The notes beneath the pieces were generated by a model that was not told the origin of the DNA, ran no database searches, and worked only from the letters and a program-made list of their open reading frames with translations. From the IMG/VR virus record IMGVR_UViG_3300045972_000112, positions 1 to 64,000 of that record: DNA of 64,000 bases. One strand, 5' to 3'. Shown here piece by piece: positions 19,667-27,377 of this stretch; within the stretch, counting starts at the first letter, position 1; the number at the start of each line of letters is the position of its first letter. This DNA is from a virus. Position numbers and translations under genes: made by a program.

Positions 19667-20074
19667 ATGTCAACGATTCTTGCGGATCTGGTGCTCGCCA
19701 CTACTGGCTACGCGACACCTGACTGGGTCCGTGAGGTTGGGGACGTGGGAATTGTCTGCACCATGATCCTGGCAGCGGTCGGCGTAGTCACCGTGATCTA
19801 CCGGCTTAGCCTCTCAGCCACCCACAAGAAGGACGAGAAGTTCGTCAAGAGGGTTGTCGAGATCGTGGACCCTCTCCTAGACGAGAAGTTCGAGAGGTAC
19901 ACGAAGCCGATTCAGCCGGAGTCCAACGGAGGAAAGTCCCTCCCTGACGTCCACAAGAAGTTGAACTTCCTGCTAGAGGCGATGGGCTACGACCTGTCGG
20001 ACGTTCCTGGTAGTGCGCTCGCGTTCGACGCGAACGTCAAGGCGCTTGAGGGTATCCCCGATGCCAGCACTTAA
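19667..20074 (+). CDS. Membrane-anchored protein
   Basis: 135 aa. One transmembrane segment at about residues 27-47 (GIVCTMILAAVGVVTVIYRL), then a charged cytoplasmic helix with heptads. No Shine-Dalgarno is visible and a strong hairpin ends just before the ATG. The size and layout would also fit a holin-associated or Rz-like protein. Not recognised. Confidence 0.55.
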   Translation: MSTILADLVLATTGYATPDWVREVGDVGIVCTMILAAVGVVTVIYRLSLSATHKKDEKFVKRVVEIVDPLLDEKFERYTKPIQPESNGGKSLPDVHKKLNFLLEAMGYDLSDVPGSALAFDANVKALEGIPDAST

Positions 20075-20231
20075 GCGACCCACTGGTCCCGGTGTAGAGC
20101 CCTGGGATCCTCCCTACTCCGCCGCGCTTAGCAACGTCTACGTTGGCGGTCTGCTGTCCCCGCTCCAGTTCGGAGACGGAGTCCTTCCGGGTATGGCGGT
20201 AGGATCGGATTCAGCAACAGGCGCTAGTTAG
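20061..20231 (+). CDS. Hypothetical small protein
   Basis: 56 aa, Gly/Pro/Ser-rich, starting inside the end of the upstream gene. No domain seen. Confidence 0.45.
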   Translation: MPALKRPTGPGVEPWDPPYSAALSNVYVGGLLSPLQFGDGVLPGMAVGSDSATGAS

Positions 20232-20241
20232 GAATCGACTC

Positions 20242-20394
20242 ATGGCCGAACGGGTTATCGGATTCGTAGACCGGTGCGTCTATTTCGACGGCGAACACGT
20301 CAAGGCCGCAGTCAACTGCCCTCACCAGGAAGAGACCTGGGACCAGGAGGGCCCCTTCATCCCCGAAGGCTGGACAGTCCAGCAGATCTCCTAA
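20242..20394 (+). CDS. Hypothetical small protein
   Basis: 50 aa, with two Cys and one His (CVYFDGEHV and NCPHQEE), possibly metal-binding. TAGGAA upstream is a fair Shine-Dalgarno. Function unknown. Confidence 0.45.
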   Translation: MAERVIGFVDRCVYFDGEHVKAAVNCPHQEETWDQEGPFIPEGWTVQQIS

Positions 20395-20404
20395 GGACAC
20401 AGAC

Positions 20405-20791
20405 ATGAGCGAGACACCCATCGAGGCATCGGTCGAAGAGGCAACGGGCGTGGTCCCGACCGCCGAGGCGGATGCCCAGGCGGCTGAGGCAGCCGCTAAG
20501 GCAGCAGAAGAGGCCGCGAAGGTCGCCGAGGCCAAGGCTGCCGCTGAGGCTGCCGCAGCAACTGTGGAGCCGGTCGTGGAGACGGGCCCTGCCGGTGACT
20601 GGGTCTCCCAGCATGGCGCGCAGCCGTTGCAGACCGAGGAGTTCAACCGCTACGTGGTCACGAAGGCCGAACTCCCTGACCCCGAGGCGCAGCGCGCATT
20701 CGGAATCGACCCCGAGGCCTGGCTCGCCAAGCAGAACTTCGTCGTGGTCGAGGACGAGGCCGCGAAGAAGGCATACCTCGGTCTCGCGTGA
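20405..20791 (+). CDS. Ala/Glu-rich helical protein
   Basis: 128 aa. Residues about 18-52 are an Ala/Glu/Lys helix (low complexity), and the C-terminal 65 residues form a compact domain (DWVSQHGAQPLQTEEF, AYLGLA). It resembles small virion or assembly proteins of phages but is not identified. Confidence 0.5.
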   Translation: MSETPIEASVEEATGVVPTAEADAQAAEAAAKAAEEAAKVAEAKAAAEAAAATVEPVVETGPAGDWVSQHGAQPLQTEEFNRYVVTKAELPDPEAQRAFGIDPEAWLAKQNFVVVEDEAAKKAYLGLA

Positions 20792-20862
20792 ACGACGGCT
20801 GACGGAGCGGGCTACCTGCTGCTGGGCTCCCGGTAGCCCGCTTCACCATCTAGGAGGTACCC

Positions 20863-21396
20863 GTGGCCCCACGCCCACCGCGTAGGAATCCACAGCCACC
20901 GAACCGCAACCGTGGTCCGGCGCGTCGTGCTGTCGTCCCCACCTTCGGACAGATCCAGCAGAGCACCTCCAACGGTAGTGGTGCTTACGATGAGAGCGTC
21001 CTGGGGCAGGCCGCTCTGGGAACCGGTCGCCGTGAGACGCCGCAGCACGCTGTAGCCAAGGGTCTCGACTACTCGTCGGCCCCAGAGGCAATGACGGCTC
21101 GTCGCAACATGTCCTATGAGACAGCGCTCGCGATGCAGGACGCGCGAGAGGGCGACGACAGCCTTCTCCTCCCATACCAGCCGACCCCGTCCATCGACCC
21201 GCCTCGTCCTCGCACCCTGGCCGCAGGTTATGACGCGAAGACCAAGACGCTGCGTGTCCGATTCCGCGACGGCGTGGGATACGAGTACTACGACGTTCCC
21301 CCGTCGGTCTGGCGCAACTTCAAGCGCGTGAAGAGCCCGGGTCGCCTGATCAACCGGACCCTGAACAACTACCCCTACGCAAGGGCCTCCTGGTGA
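20863..21396 (+). CDS. KTSC-domain protein
   Basis: 177 aa. The C-terminal 60 residues (LAAGYDAKTKTLRVRF, YEYYDVPPSVWRNF, RLINRTLNNYPY) match the KTSC domain, named for lysyl-tRNA synthetase and recurrent in phage proteins. The first 100 residues are Pro/Arg-rich and disordered. GTG start behind TAGGAGG. The role of KTSC is unclear, nucleic-acid or peptide binding being suggested for the family. Confidence 0.75.
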   Translation: MAPRPPRRNPQPPNRNRGPARRAVVPTFGQIQQSTSNGSGAYDESVLGQAALGTGRRETPQHAVAKGLDYSSAPEAMTARRNMSYETALAMQDAREGDDSLLLPYQPTPSIDPPRPRTLAAGYDAKTKTLRVRFRDGVGYEYYDVPPSVWRNFKRVKSPGRLINRTLNNYPYARASW

Positions 21397-22031
21397 GCAT
21401 GGAGCCTGGTCCCCAGTTCCGGCTGCGTACCACCAGGGGTCGCTCCGGGAAGACCGCCGTGGCGGAGGTGGCTGTCAAGGGTGGCGAGCACGGGGACCAG
21501 TACGGCGTTGTGGCGGTGAGTCGACCTAGCACGCACTACTCCTACTCCGCTGACCCCAGCCAGCACAGCGGGCAGGGCCGTCTATTCAACGCGAGCCATA
21601 GCCCGGGTGACGTGGACGCCTTCTTCTCCAAGGGTGCCCGACACCTCTTCCCGACGGCAGTAGGTGCGGCGGTCAACGAGAGCAGGGCCCGAGGATGGGG
21701 GACCCCCGTCCCGAGCAGTAGCCTCTCGCAGTTCTCCGCGCACGTCGTGCAGCATCTGGTCAACAAGGGGATCGTCGAGAACCCCACTGGACAGGGCAAC
21801 TTCGTCGAGCCCTCGAACTTCGAGACCTGGGACGCGGGACACCGTGTGGCCCACGAGTCCTGGAAGTTGGCGGAGACAACGCAGGACAGCACCAGGAACC
21901 TTCATACCGGCGAGGTGGCCAACGGTCGCCAGACGATGCGCGATGCACTCCGTGCAGGGACACACTTCCCTGGGAAGTCGTCAAGCGTCATGAAGGGCAA
22001 GCAGTTCAAGCAGTTGGCAATCGACGACTAA
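21393..22031 (+). CDS. Hypothetical protein
   Basis: 212 aa, GTG in a GTGA overlap with the KTSC gene. Strand-rich first half, helical second half. Contains an in-frame CTTCATAC. Not recognised; pairing with the KTSC gene suggests a joint function. Confidence 0.55.
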   Translation: MSMEPGPQFRLRTTRGRSGKTAVAEVAVKGGEHGDQYGVVAVSRPSTHYSYSADPSQHSGQGRLFNASHSPGDVDAFFSKGARHLFPTAVGAAVNESRARGWGTPVPSSSLSQFSAHVVQHLVNKGIVENPTGQGNFVEPSNFETWDAGHRVAHESWKLAETTQDSTRNLHTGEVANGRQTMRDALRAGTHFPGKSSSVMKGKQFKQLAIDD

Positions 22032-22057
22032 CAATCCCCCAACCGTCAAGTCATAGG

Positions 22058-22086
22058 ATCCGAGTACTAGACGCACAACTACTCGG
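22058..22086. repeat. Inverted repeat related to the Lsr2 leader repeat
   Basis: ATCCGAGTA (22058-22066) and TACTCGG (22080-22086): the 7-base arms CCGAGTA/TACTCGG are perfect. The left part is identical to the core at 7381. It precedes the 22100 gene. Confidence 0.5.
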
Positions 22087-22099
22087 GAAACGAACACAG

Positions 22100-22405
22100 A
22101 TGGCAGACACCCATGACCTCGGACCGTTCTTCGCTCATGCGATCCGTCTTGAGCACGATGCCCCTCTACACCATCGCGCCGTCACTAACGAGATCGACGA
22201 GCCCTTCCGGTACTCCGTCTCCCACGTCCTCCACCTCTGGCCAGGACGAGGACTCGTCTTCGGAAAGTGGCACCACACTGATCGCACGGAGGACGAGGCC
22301 CTCCTCGACGCTATTGGTCTCACCACCCCCGACGGAACCTTCGGAGGACGAGAAGACGTCCTTCGAGCCCGACCCGACTGGTTCGGAGCCACCGCTAGTG
22401 AGTAA
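22100..22405 (+). CDS. Hypothetical protein
   Basis: 101 aa, His-rich (LHHRAV, HVLHLWPG, KWHHTD). Three conserved-looking His clusters could bind metal. A competing frame is open over the same bases, but this one has typical codon use and couples to the next gene. Function unknown. Confidence 0.5.
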   Translation: MADTHDLGPFFAHAIRLEHDAPLHHRAVTNEIDEPFRYSVSHVLHLWPGRGLVFGKWHHTDRTEDEALLDAIGLTTPDGTFGGREDVLRARPDWFGATASE

Positions 22406-22541
22406 CCTCCGGATGCTCATGGCTCGCGTGGATTCCTCGGATCCCAAGGTTCGAGCCAGCGCTCGCCGCGTTGTGGCGCATAACGCACAGGACCTCGACG
22501 AGGAGTACCGCATCCTCGACATGCTGGATCTTCTGGCATGA
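22398..22541 (+). CDS. Hypothetical small helical protein
   Basis: 47 aa from GTG 22398, overlapping the upstream stop by 8 bases. Helical and charged (DPKVRASARRVVAHNAQD). Coupled to the 22538 gene. Confidence 0.5.
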   Translation: MSNLRMLMARVDSSDPKVRASARRVVAHNAQDLDEEYRILDMLDLLA

Positions 22542-22756
22542 GGCGTCGCGAGGACAAGCGCAGGACACTGGCCTACAAGAGGCTCAAGAAGTTGCCGACC
22601 ACAGAGGTCCTCAACTGGGCGGACAGCACGGGGTCAGGGATCGTCAAGGCACTCGACGACTACCGACGGCTGGGCCAGGCGGTATCGCTGGAGGAAGCGA
22701 AGCAGGGACTCTGGGCCCTGATCGGAGTGGTGGACGCTCTCGAAGAGCGGGTCTAG
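22538..22756 (+). CDS. Hypothetical small helical protein
   Basis: 72 aa, basic N-terminus, two amphipathic helices. ATGA overlap with the upstream gene. Its stop overlaps the stop of the convergent minus-strand gene. Function unknown. Confidence 0.5.
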   Translation: MRRREDKRRTLAYKRLKKLPTTEVLNWADSTGSGIVKALDDYRRLGQAVSLEEAKQGLWALIGVVDALEERV

Positions 22757-22902
22757 CGGCGGGGGGAGAACAGCCACGCGAACAGGGACGTGAGCAGGAC
22801 GCTGAGCAGTGCTCCCTCTGCCGCTTGCCTGTTGTTCTCCTGCTGTCTCTGCTGGAGACCCCGGACGTACCCGTCGATGTTGTTCAGTCCGTCGCCGCTC
22901 AT
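22753..22902 (-). CDS. Tail-anchored small membrane protein
   Basis: 49 aa. A Gln/Arg-rich helix (GLQQRQQENNRQAAEG) is followed by a C-terminal hydrophobic segment (ALLSVLLTSLFAWLF) and a basic end. ATG overlaps the TAA of the upstream minus-strand gene by one base. Function unknown. Confidence 0.55.
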   Translation of the reverse strand: MSGDGLNNIDGYVRGLQQRQQENNRQAAEGALLSVLLTSLFAWLFSPRR

Positions 22903-23075
22903 TACTGCTCCCGAATTAGTGGTTCGGCCTTCCAGTGAAGGACGTTCGTCTTGTCCCACATGTGCCAGCGGAGGCCACAGTCGTGACACTGCCAGTACAG
23001 GCCGTTCTTGTCCACGATCCTGTGCCCACGGCAACGCTCGCAGAACGCAATCGTGTTGATCTTCTGGTCGCTCAT
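22902..23075 (-). CDS. Zinc-ribbon protein
   Basis: 57 aa with CERC near residue 12 and CHDC near 30, a compact zinc ribbon, plus aromatic residues (WHMWDK, LHWK). Strong Shine-Dalgarno AGGAGG and a good leftward promoter upstream. It forms a two-gene minus-strand operon with the membrane protein. Function unknown. Confidence 0.65.
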   Translation of the reverse strand: MSDQKINTIAFCERCRGHRIVDKNGLYWQCHDCGLRWHMWDKTNVLHWKAEPLIREQ

Positions 23076-23098
23076 GATGACCTCCTCTCGTTCCTGCG

Positions 23099-23127
23099 AG
23101 GCTAGTTGATACCCGGTCCAGTGTCAA
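23099..23127 (-). promoter_or_regulatory. Leftward promoter
   Basis: Read leftward: TTGACA, 17 bases, TAGCCT. The spacer ends with GGGTATCAAC, the reverse complement of GTTGATACCC also present at 16565, directly against the -10, an ideal operator position. Confidence 0.6.
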
Positions 23128-23159
23128 GCAGACCGCGTGAAGCGCTGCCAGCGAATGGC

Positions 23160-23188
23160 TTGACACACCAGGTCCGAGAGTGGACTAT
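23160..23188 (+). promoter_or_regulatory. Rightward promoter
   Basis: TTGACA, 17 bases, GACTAT, divergent from the leftward promoter. It drives the 23214-24520 gene run. Confidence 0.6.
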
Positions 23189-23213
23189 GTCTGTCAACAC
23201 CACAGGAGGAACC

Positions 23214-23426
23214 ATGACCACCGAGCGCAAGATCTACCAGCGCATCCCGAGCCGTCCCGACATCGAGATTCATGTCTATTCGCGGACGGTCGAGGGTCAG
23301 ATCTACTTCGACGTTCGCGAGTACGTGATCTCCAAGGACGAGTACGGGCGGGGGATCACCTTCCGCGCCGAGCAGTTCGATCCCATCTGGACAGGCCTTG
23401 AGGCCGCATGGAAGGACCTGCCATGA
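23214..23426 (+). CDS. Hypothetical small protein
   Basis: 70 aa with an AGGAGGAACC Shine-Dalgarno. Strand-rich (IEIHVYSRTVEGQIYFDVRE), no cysteines. It heads the second zinc-ribbon block. Function unknown. Confidence 0.6.
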   Translation: MTTERKIYQRIPSRPDIEIHVYSRTVEGQIYFDVREYVISKDEYGRGITFRAEQFDPIWTGLEAAWKDLP

Positions 23427-24061
23427 CCACCGCCCCCGGCACCGCCTGCGCCCGCGAGGGCTGCGGACACGACAAGGACGAGCACGTCGGCCTAGGACTC
23501 GGCGGTCGCGATTCGTGCTCAGAATGGTGCGGATGGTGCGGCTGCCCCGCATACCTCGCCCCCACCCCCTGCGCTGGATGCGGTCACGCGGTCGAGTACG
23601 CGGACGATGGCATGGTCATCGAGCCGTACCAGCCCGCCCCCACCCCGACCGCCGATGATCTGCCGGTGTCGGTGTTTCCGTCGCGCGCTGGCGAGGACAC
23701 CGACGACCTGGCCGCTCCGTCGCTGGGTGAGCGGGACGACGCTGCGGATCAGTGGCGCGAACCACTGGCGCGTGAGGTCGAGCGTCTCCGCGCGGAGTTC
23801 GACGCGGAGAAGGACCGCGCCGACGCAGCGGAGGAGCGGGCCAGGACCGCCGAGGCCGAGGTCGAGCGGCTGCGGAAGCACGAACTCTGCGACGAGCGGT
23901 GGCGCACTGAGCGCGACGCTGCTCGTGCTGAGGTCAAGGCGCTGGGGGAGCGGATCGCACTAGCCATCGAAGCGGAATGTCTCACCGCGCGCCACGCAAA
24001 CGGCATCGTCTGCCGCTACTGCCGCGGAGCCGCTCACATCGCAAGGGAGACGACACCATGA
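23423..24061 (+). CDS. Cys-rich N-terminus plus coiled-coil protein, paralogue of first gene
   Basis: 212 aa. The N-terminus has more Cys pairs than the 29-706 protein (CAREGCGH, CGWCGCPAY, CAGCGH) and is followed by the shared APTPTADD, SLGERDDA and AAEERARTAEAEV stretches, then CRYCRG and the shared IARET end. The two genes also share identical DNA in the coiled-coil part, so they derive from duplication. ATG in an ATGA overlap. Function unknown. Confidence 0.7.
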   Translation: MTTAPGTACAREGCGHDKDEHVGLGLGGRDSCSEWCGWCGCPAYLAPTPCAGCGHAVEYADDGMVIEPYQPAPTPTADDLPVSVFPSRAGEDTDDLAAPSLGERDDAADQWREPLAREVERLRAEFDAEKDRADAAEERARTAEAEVERLRKHELCDERWRTERDAARAEVKALGERIALAIEAECLTARHANGIVCRYCRGAAHIARETTP

Positions 24062-24153
24062 TCTGTCACTACTGCGGACGCTACGAGGGCTACCCCACCT
24101 GGGTTGTCATTGAGGTCTGGGTGTGCCGCTTCTGCATGGGGTTCGTGGCGTGA
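24058..24153 (+). CDS. Mini double-knuckle zinc protein
   Basis: 31 aa: C-H-Y-C near residue 3 and C-R-F-C near 23. Start embedded in the end of the upstream gene with GGGAGA upstream; stop overlaps the next GTG. Small but well placed. Confidence 0.5.
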   Translation: MICHYCGRYEGYPTWVVIEVWVCRFCMGFVA

Positions 24154-24281
24154 CCAAGTGTCAGTGCCTACTCGCCAATCACCTCCTGACGTCGACAGGG
24201 ACGGGTGAACCCAACTGCCCGAACGTCGTGACGGACCCCAACCGCACGACCTGCGACGAGTGCTGGTGGTGTGTGCCGTGA
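24150..24281 (+). CDS. Small Cys-rich protein
   Basis: 43 aa with C-Q-C near residue 4, a middle Cys, and CDECWWC at the end. GTGA overlaps on both sides. Probably a zinc knuckle protein. Confidence 0.5.
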   Translation: MTKCQCLLANHLLTSTGTGEPNCPNVVTDPNRTTCDECWWCVP

Positions 24282-24520
24282 CCCTCTACGAGGTCCGTTG
24301 CCGTGGCTGCATGGCGCTGCTCGGCGTCGCGACCACGCAGAAGTACACCGTCTACTGCGACGAGTTCTGCGCCAGCGAGCGAGCAGCCGTGGCTGAGGAG
24401 GAGCGGGACGCCTTCATCGTGTCTCGATACTTCAACCCTGCCCACAAGGTAGCCAGTTCTACGCTAGGTGCGGAGTACGGGATCAGCCGTCAGAGGATCC
24501 ATCAGATCGTCCACGGTTAA
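24278..24520 (+). CDS. Zinc knuckle plus helix-turn-helix protein
   Basis: 80 aa. CRGC near residue 8 and two further Cys near 28-32 form an N-terminal zinc unit. The C-terminus (LGAEYGISRQRIHQIVHG) is a sigma-region-4-like helix-turn-helix. It is the last gene before the terminase and could regulate late genes; this is inference from position. Confidence 0.6.
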   Translation: MTLYEVRCRGCMALLGVATTQKYTVYCDEFCASERAAVAEEERDAFIVSRYFNPAHKVASSTLGAEYGISRQRIHQIVHG

Positions 24521-24538
24521 CAGAAAGGCTTACATAAG

Positions 24539-24582
24539 TCAATACCCTGGTTGCAACACGTAGAAGCAACCAGGGGTATTGA
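24539..24582. repeat. Inverted repeat overlapping terminase start
   Basis: TCAATACCCTGGTTGC and GCAACCAGGGGTATTGA pair over 16 bases with one bulge, 11-base loop. The right arm ends on the A of the terminase ATG. It could end the upstream transcript or hide the start. Confidence 0.65.
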
Positions 24583-26156
24583 TGACCGCCGTAGCAGAAG
24601 AACTCGAACTCGAAGAGGACGAGTACACCGACGAGACCGACGAAGAGCGCCAGGCCAGGATCGACACCGACATCATCCTGGACGAGGTCTCCCAGGCGAT
24701 GGTCGATAAGTTGGTCGACAAGATGCTGCTGGTGGTCGATGAGATCTCCGGTCACCCGCTCTACGGCTACCAGGTCCCCTTCGCGCGCCGCCTCATCGAG
24801 TCCCTGATCATCAACGACGGGGCCACCCTCACCGCGCTCTTCTCCCGACAGTCCGGCAAGTCTGAGACCGTGGCCAACGTCGTGGCTGCGGTCATGATCA
24901 TGTTCCCCAGGCTGGCCAAGGCATTCCCTGCGCTGCTTGGGAAGTACAAGGAGGGTGTCTGGGTTGGTGCCTTCGCTCCGGTCGAGGACCAGGCCGACAC
25001 CCTATTCGGTCGCATCGTGGCCCGACTCACCAGCGACCGGGCCCAGGAGGTCATGGCGGACCCCGAGATCGACGACAAGGTCGACGGGGGATCTCGCGTC
25101 ATCACCCTCAAGAACAGCGGCTCCCTGGTCCGCAAGCAGACTGCCCACCCCCGCGCCACCATCGAGGGCCGCACCTATCACCTGATCCTCATCGACGAGT
25201 GCCAGGGTGCCGACGAGCGCGTCGTCAACAAGTCCATCGGACCGATGGGTGCCTCCACCAACGCGACCATGGTCTTCACAGGCACCCCGACGTATGAGGT
25301 CGGCGTCTTCTACAAGCAGATCCAGATCAACAAGAGGCAGTCCACCAGGCGCGGCCAGCGAATGAACCACTTCGAGGCCGACTGGAAGGAGGTCTCCAAG
25401 TGGAACAAGAACTACGAGCGCTTCGTGAAGAAGGAGATGCTCCGTATCGGTGAGGACGCCGACGAGTTCAAGTTGTCCTACCGACTCATGTGGCTGCTCG
25501 ACCGAGGCATGTTCGTCACGGGGGAGAGGCTCGATGATCTCGGGGACCTCTCCATGCAGACGATCCCCTCCTGGCACAAGACTCCAGTCGTGGTGGGCAT
25601 CGACCCTGCCCGAAAGCAGGACTCCACCATCGTGACGGTGGTCTGGGTCCACTGGGACAACCCTGACGAGTTCGGGTACTACGAGCACCGCATCCTCAAC
25701 TGGCTCGACCTTTCCGGACTGGGCTGGGAGGAGCAGTACGCCCGCATCGTGGAGTTCCTCTCCAACTACAACGTCTTCGCCATCGGCGTGGACGCGGGCG
25801 GCGTGGGCGACGTCGTGATCGACCGTCTGCGTGTCCTCATGCCGCAGACCCCGATCCAGGAACTGGGAAGCCAGAGGCCCGACCAGTCCAAGCGCTGGAA
25901 GCACCTCATGGAGTTGATCGACCGAGGAAAGATCGGTTGGCCAGCCCACGCCAAGACTCGCCGAAACAAGACATGGCGTCGCTTCCGTCAGCAGATGGAG
26001 GACCTGGAGAAGAAGTTCGAGGGTCCCTACGTCCTGGCTGCTGCGCCGCGAGCCGCTGACGCACACGACGACTACGCCGACAGTCTGGCGATGGCCTGCG
26101 TACTCACCAAGGACTTCACGCTGCCCGAGATCGAGGTATCCCGAAGCCCTTGGTAG
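24582..26156 (+). CDS. terL: Terminase large subunit
   Basis: 524 aa. Walker A-like FSRQSGKSE near residue 87, Walker B LILIDECQ near 202, a coupling motif near FTGTPT (about 228), then the RNase H-like nuclease with acidic residues in VVGIDPARKQDST, AIGVDAGGVGD and DAHDDYADSLAMA. It cuts and pumps DNA into the prohead. No clear Shine-Dalgarno; the ATG lies at the edge of a strong inverted repeat. No small subunit was recognised next to it. Confidence 0.9.
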   Translation: MTAVAEELELEEDEYTDETDEERQARIDTDIILDEVSQAMVDKLVDKMLLVVDEISGHPLYGYQVPFARRLIESLIINDGATLTALFSRQSGKSETVANVVAAVMIMFPRLAKAFPALLGKYKEGVWVGAFAPVEDQADTLFGRIVARLTSDRAQEVMADPEIDDKVDGGSRVITLKNSGSLVRKQTAHPRATIEGRTYHLILIDECQGADERVVNKSIGPMGASTNATMVFTGTPTYEVGVFYKQIQINKRQSTRRGQRMNHFEADWKEVSKWNKNYERFVKKEMLRIGEDADEFKLSYRLMWLLDRGMFVTGERLDDLGDLSMQTIPSWHKTPVVVGIDPARKQDSTIVTVVWVHWDNPDEFGYYEHRILNWLDLSGLGWEEQYARIVEFLSNYNVFAIGVDAGGVGDVVIDRLRVLMPQTPIQELGSQRPDQSKRWKHLMELIDRGKIGWPAHAKTRRNKTWRRFRQQMEDLEKKFEGPYVLAAAPRAADAHDDYADSLAMACVLTKDFTLPEIEVSRSPW

Positions 26157-26202
26157 TTGCGGCTACCCTGGTGAAAGACAATCCGCATCAGGGAGACGCT
26201 TC

Positions 26203-27063
26203 ATGACGTATGCCGATCAGTTCGCCGCAGCGGGGTCCGCAGCCGGAGCAGTGGCTGACAAGGACGTCGCGGGGCTCAATGCCACCATCGCGGGGCTCAA
26301 TGCCACCATCGCCTCATTGAGGGCATCTGCTGTGCAGCCTCTGGCGGTCTCAGGATCACCGGTGGCTGGCAAGTCGTGGTCAAAGGTATGGGGTGACGAG
26401 TTCAACTACATCGGACCTGCCGACCCGACGAAGTGGAGCACGGGCCGATGGGCACCGACCACTACCGCAGACGAGCCCTGGAACCATGGCAAGGAGGGCG
26501 CTTACCTGGCGTCATCGCAGGTAAAGGCTGACGGTGCCAACCTCGTTATCGCGACGGGTAGTGGTGCTCCCAAGACGATCAACGGCGTTGTGTATCCGAC
26601 AGCCTCCGGACTGATCCAGTCTGCTGGCCACTACTCCATGGTCCCTGGACAGTTCATCGAGGCGAACATCTACATCCCCACCGCCTACGGATGCTGGCCC
26701 GCGATGTGGCTCCTTCCGATGCCAGTCAACACCTGGCCACCGGAGATCGACATCTTGGAGATCGACACTCGAACCGGAAAGAGGCCTGCGTTCAACTATC
26801 ACCCGCTCGCTGGCGGTCCGAGCGGTCCGGACTCCTACGGGGAAACGACCAGCAACTACCTCGGAGCCTTCCATGTCTATGGACTTCACTGGGGCACTGA
26901 CGGAATTCTCACCCCGTATCTCGACGGGAAGCCTTACGCGGTTCGACAGTTGCCGGTCGATCCTCGTCCGCACTATCTGCTCATCAACCTGTCCACCTAC
27001 GCGGGTACCCAGCCACCTGCGGGTACTCAGATGAAGGTTGACTGGGTCCGGGCCTGGGCTTAA
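26203..27063 (+). CDS. GH16-family glycan hydrolase
   Basis: 286 aa. The first 45 residues have a repeated VAGLNATIAGLNATIASL coiled coil, probably a trimeric or docking stem. The rest is a GH16 jelly roll: WGDEFNYIG, CWPAMWLLP, the catalytic EIDILE (E181, D183, E186), then FHVYGLHWG and YLDG. GH16 enzymes cut beta-1,3/1,4-glucans and related polymers, so this is likely a capsule or wall-polysaccharide depolymerase on the virion. No signal peptide. Confidence 0.85.
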   Translation: MTYADQFAAAGSAAGAVADKDVAGLNATIAGLNATIASLRASAVQPLAVSGSPVAGKSWSKVWGDEFNYIGPADPTKWSTGRWAPTTTADEPWNHGKEGAYLASSQVKADGANLVIATGSGAPKTINGVVYPTASGLIQSAGHYSMVPGQFIEANIYIPTAYGCWPAMWLLPMPVNTWPPEIDILEIDTRTGKRPAFNYHPLAGGPSGPDSYGETTSNYLGAFHVYGLHWGTDGILTPYLDGKPYAVRQLPVDPRPHYLLINLSTYAGTQPPAGTQMKVDWVRAWA

Positions 27064-27121
27064 GCAACCCGGAACCGATTCACCCTATCCTTAGCAGGAA
27101 GACTTCACTCAAGGAGACATC

Positions 27122-27340
27122 ATGGGACTTCCCACAGACTCTGCCTGGACGGTTCTCGTCGACCGAGTAACCCCGGCCTCGTACGGCCCGACCCCGCAGG
27201 TCGGTCAGGGCACAACTGCTCAGCGCCCCGCAGGGCTTCCGGCTGACGGTCGCTCCTTCCAGTTCTACGACACGACACTCGGCAAGCCGGTGTGGTTCAA
27301 CGGAACTGTCTGGAAGGACGCCACCGGGGCGACCGTCTGA
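27122..27340 (+). CDS. Small tail/fibre accessory protein
   Basis: 72 aa. RPAGLPADGRSFQFYDTTLG then KPVWFNG is a motif often found at the C-terminal part of phage fibre proteins. Shine-Dalgarno AAGGAGA. Likely virion-associated. Confidence 0.6.
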   Translation: MGLPTDSAWTVLVDRVTPASYGPTPQVGQGTTAQRPAGLPADGRSFQFYDTTLGKPVWFNGTVWKDATGATV

Positions 27341-27377
27341 CCTCAAAGTCAACTCATGAACACGGACGGTTAGGCCA

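Noticed and set aside
22113-22541. 142-residue Ser/Pro-rich ORF over the 22100 gene
   Set aside because: Only its last 47 residues look coding, and these are reached from GTG 22398 right after the 22100 gene.
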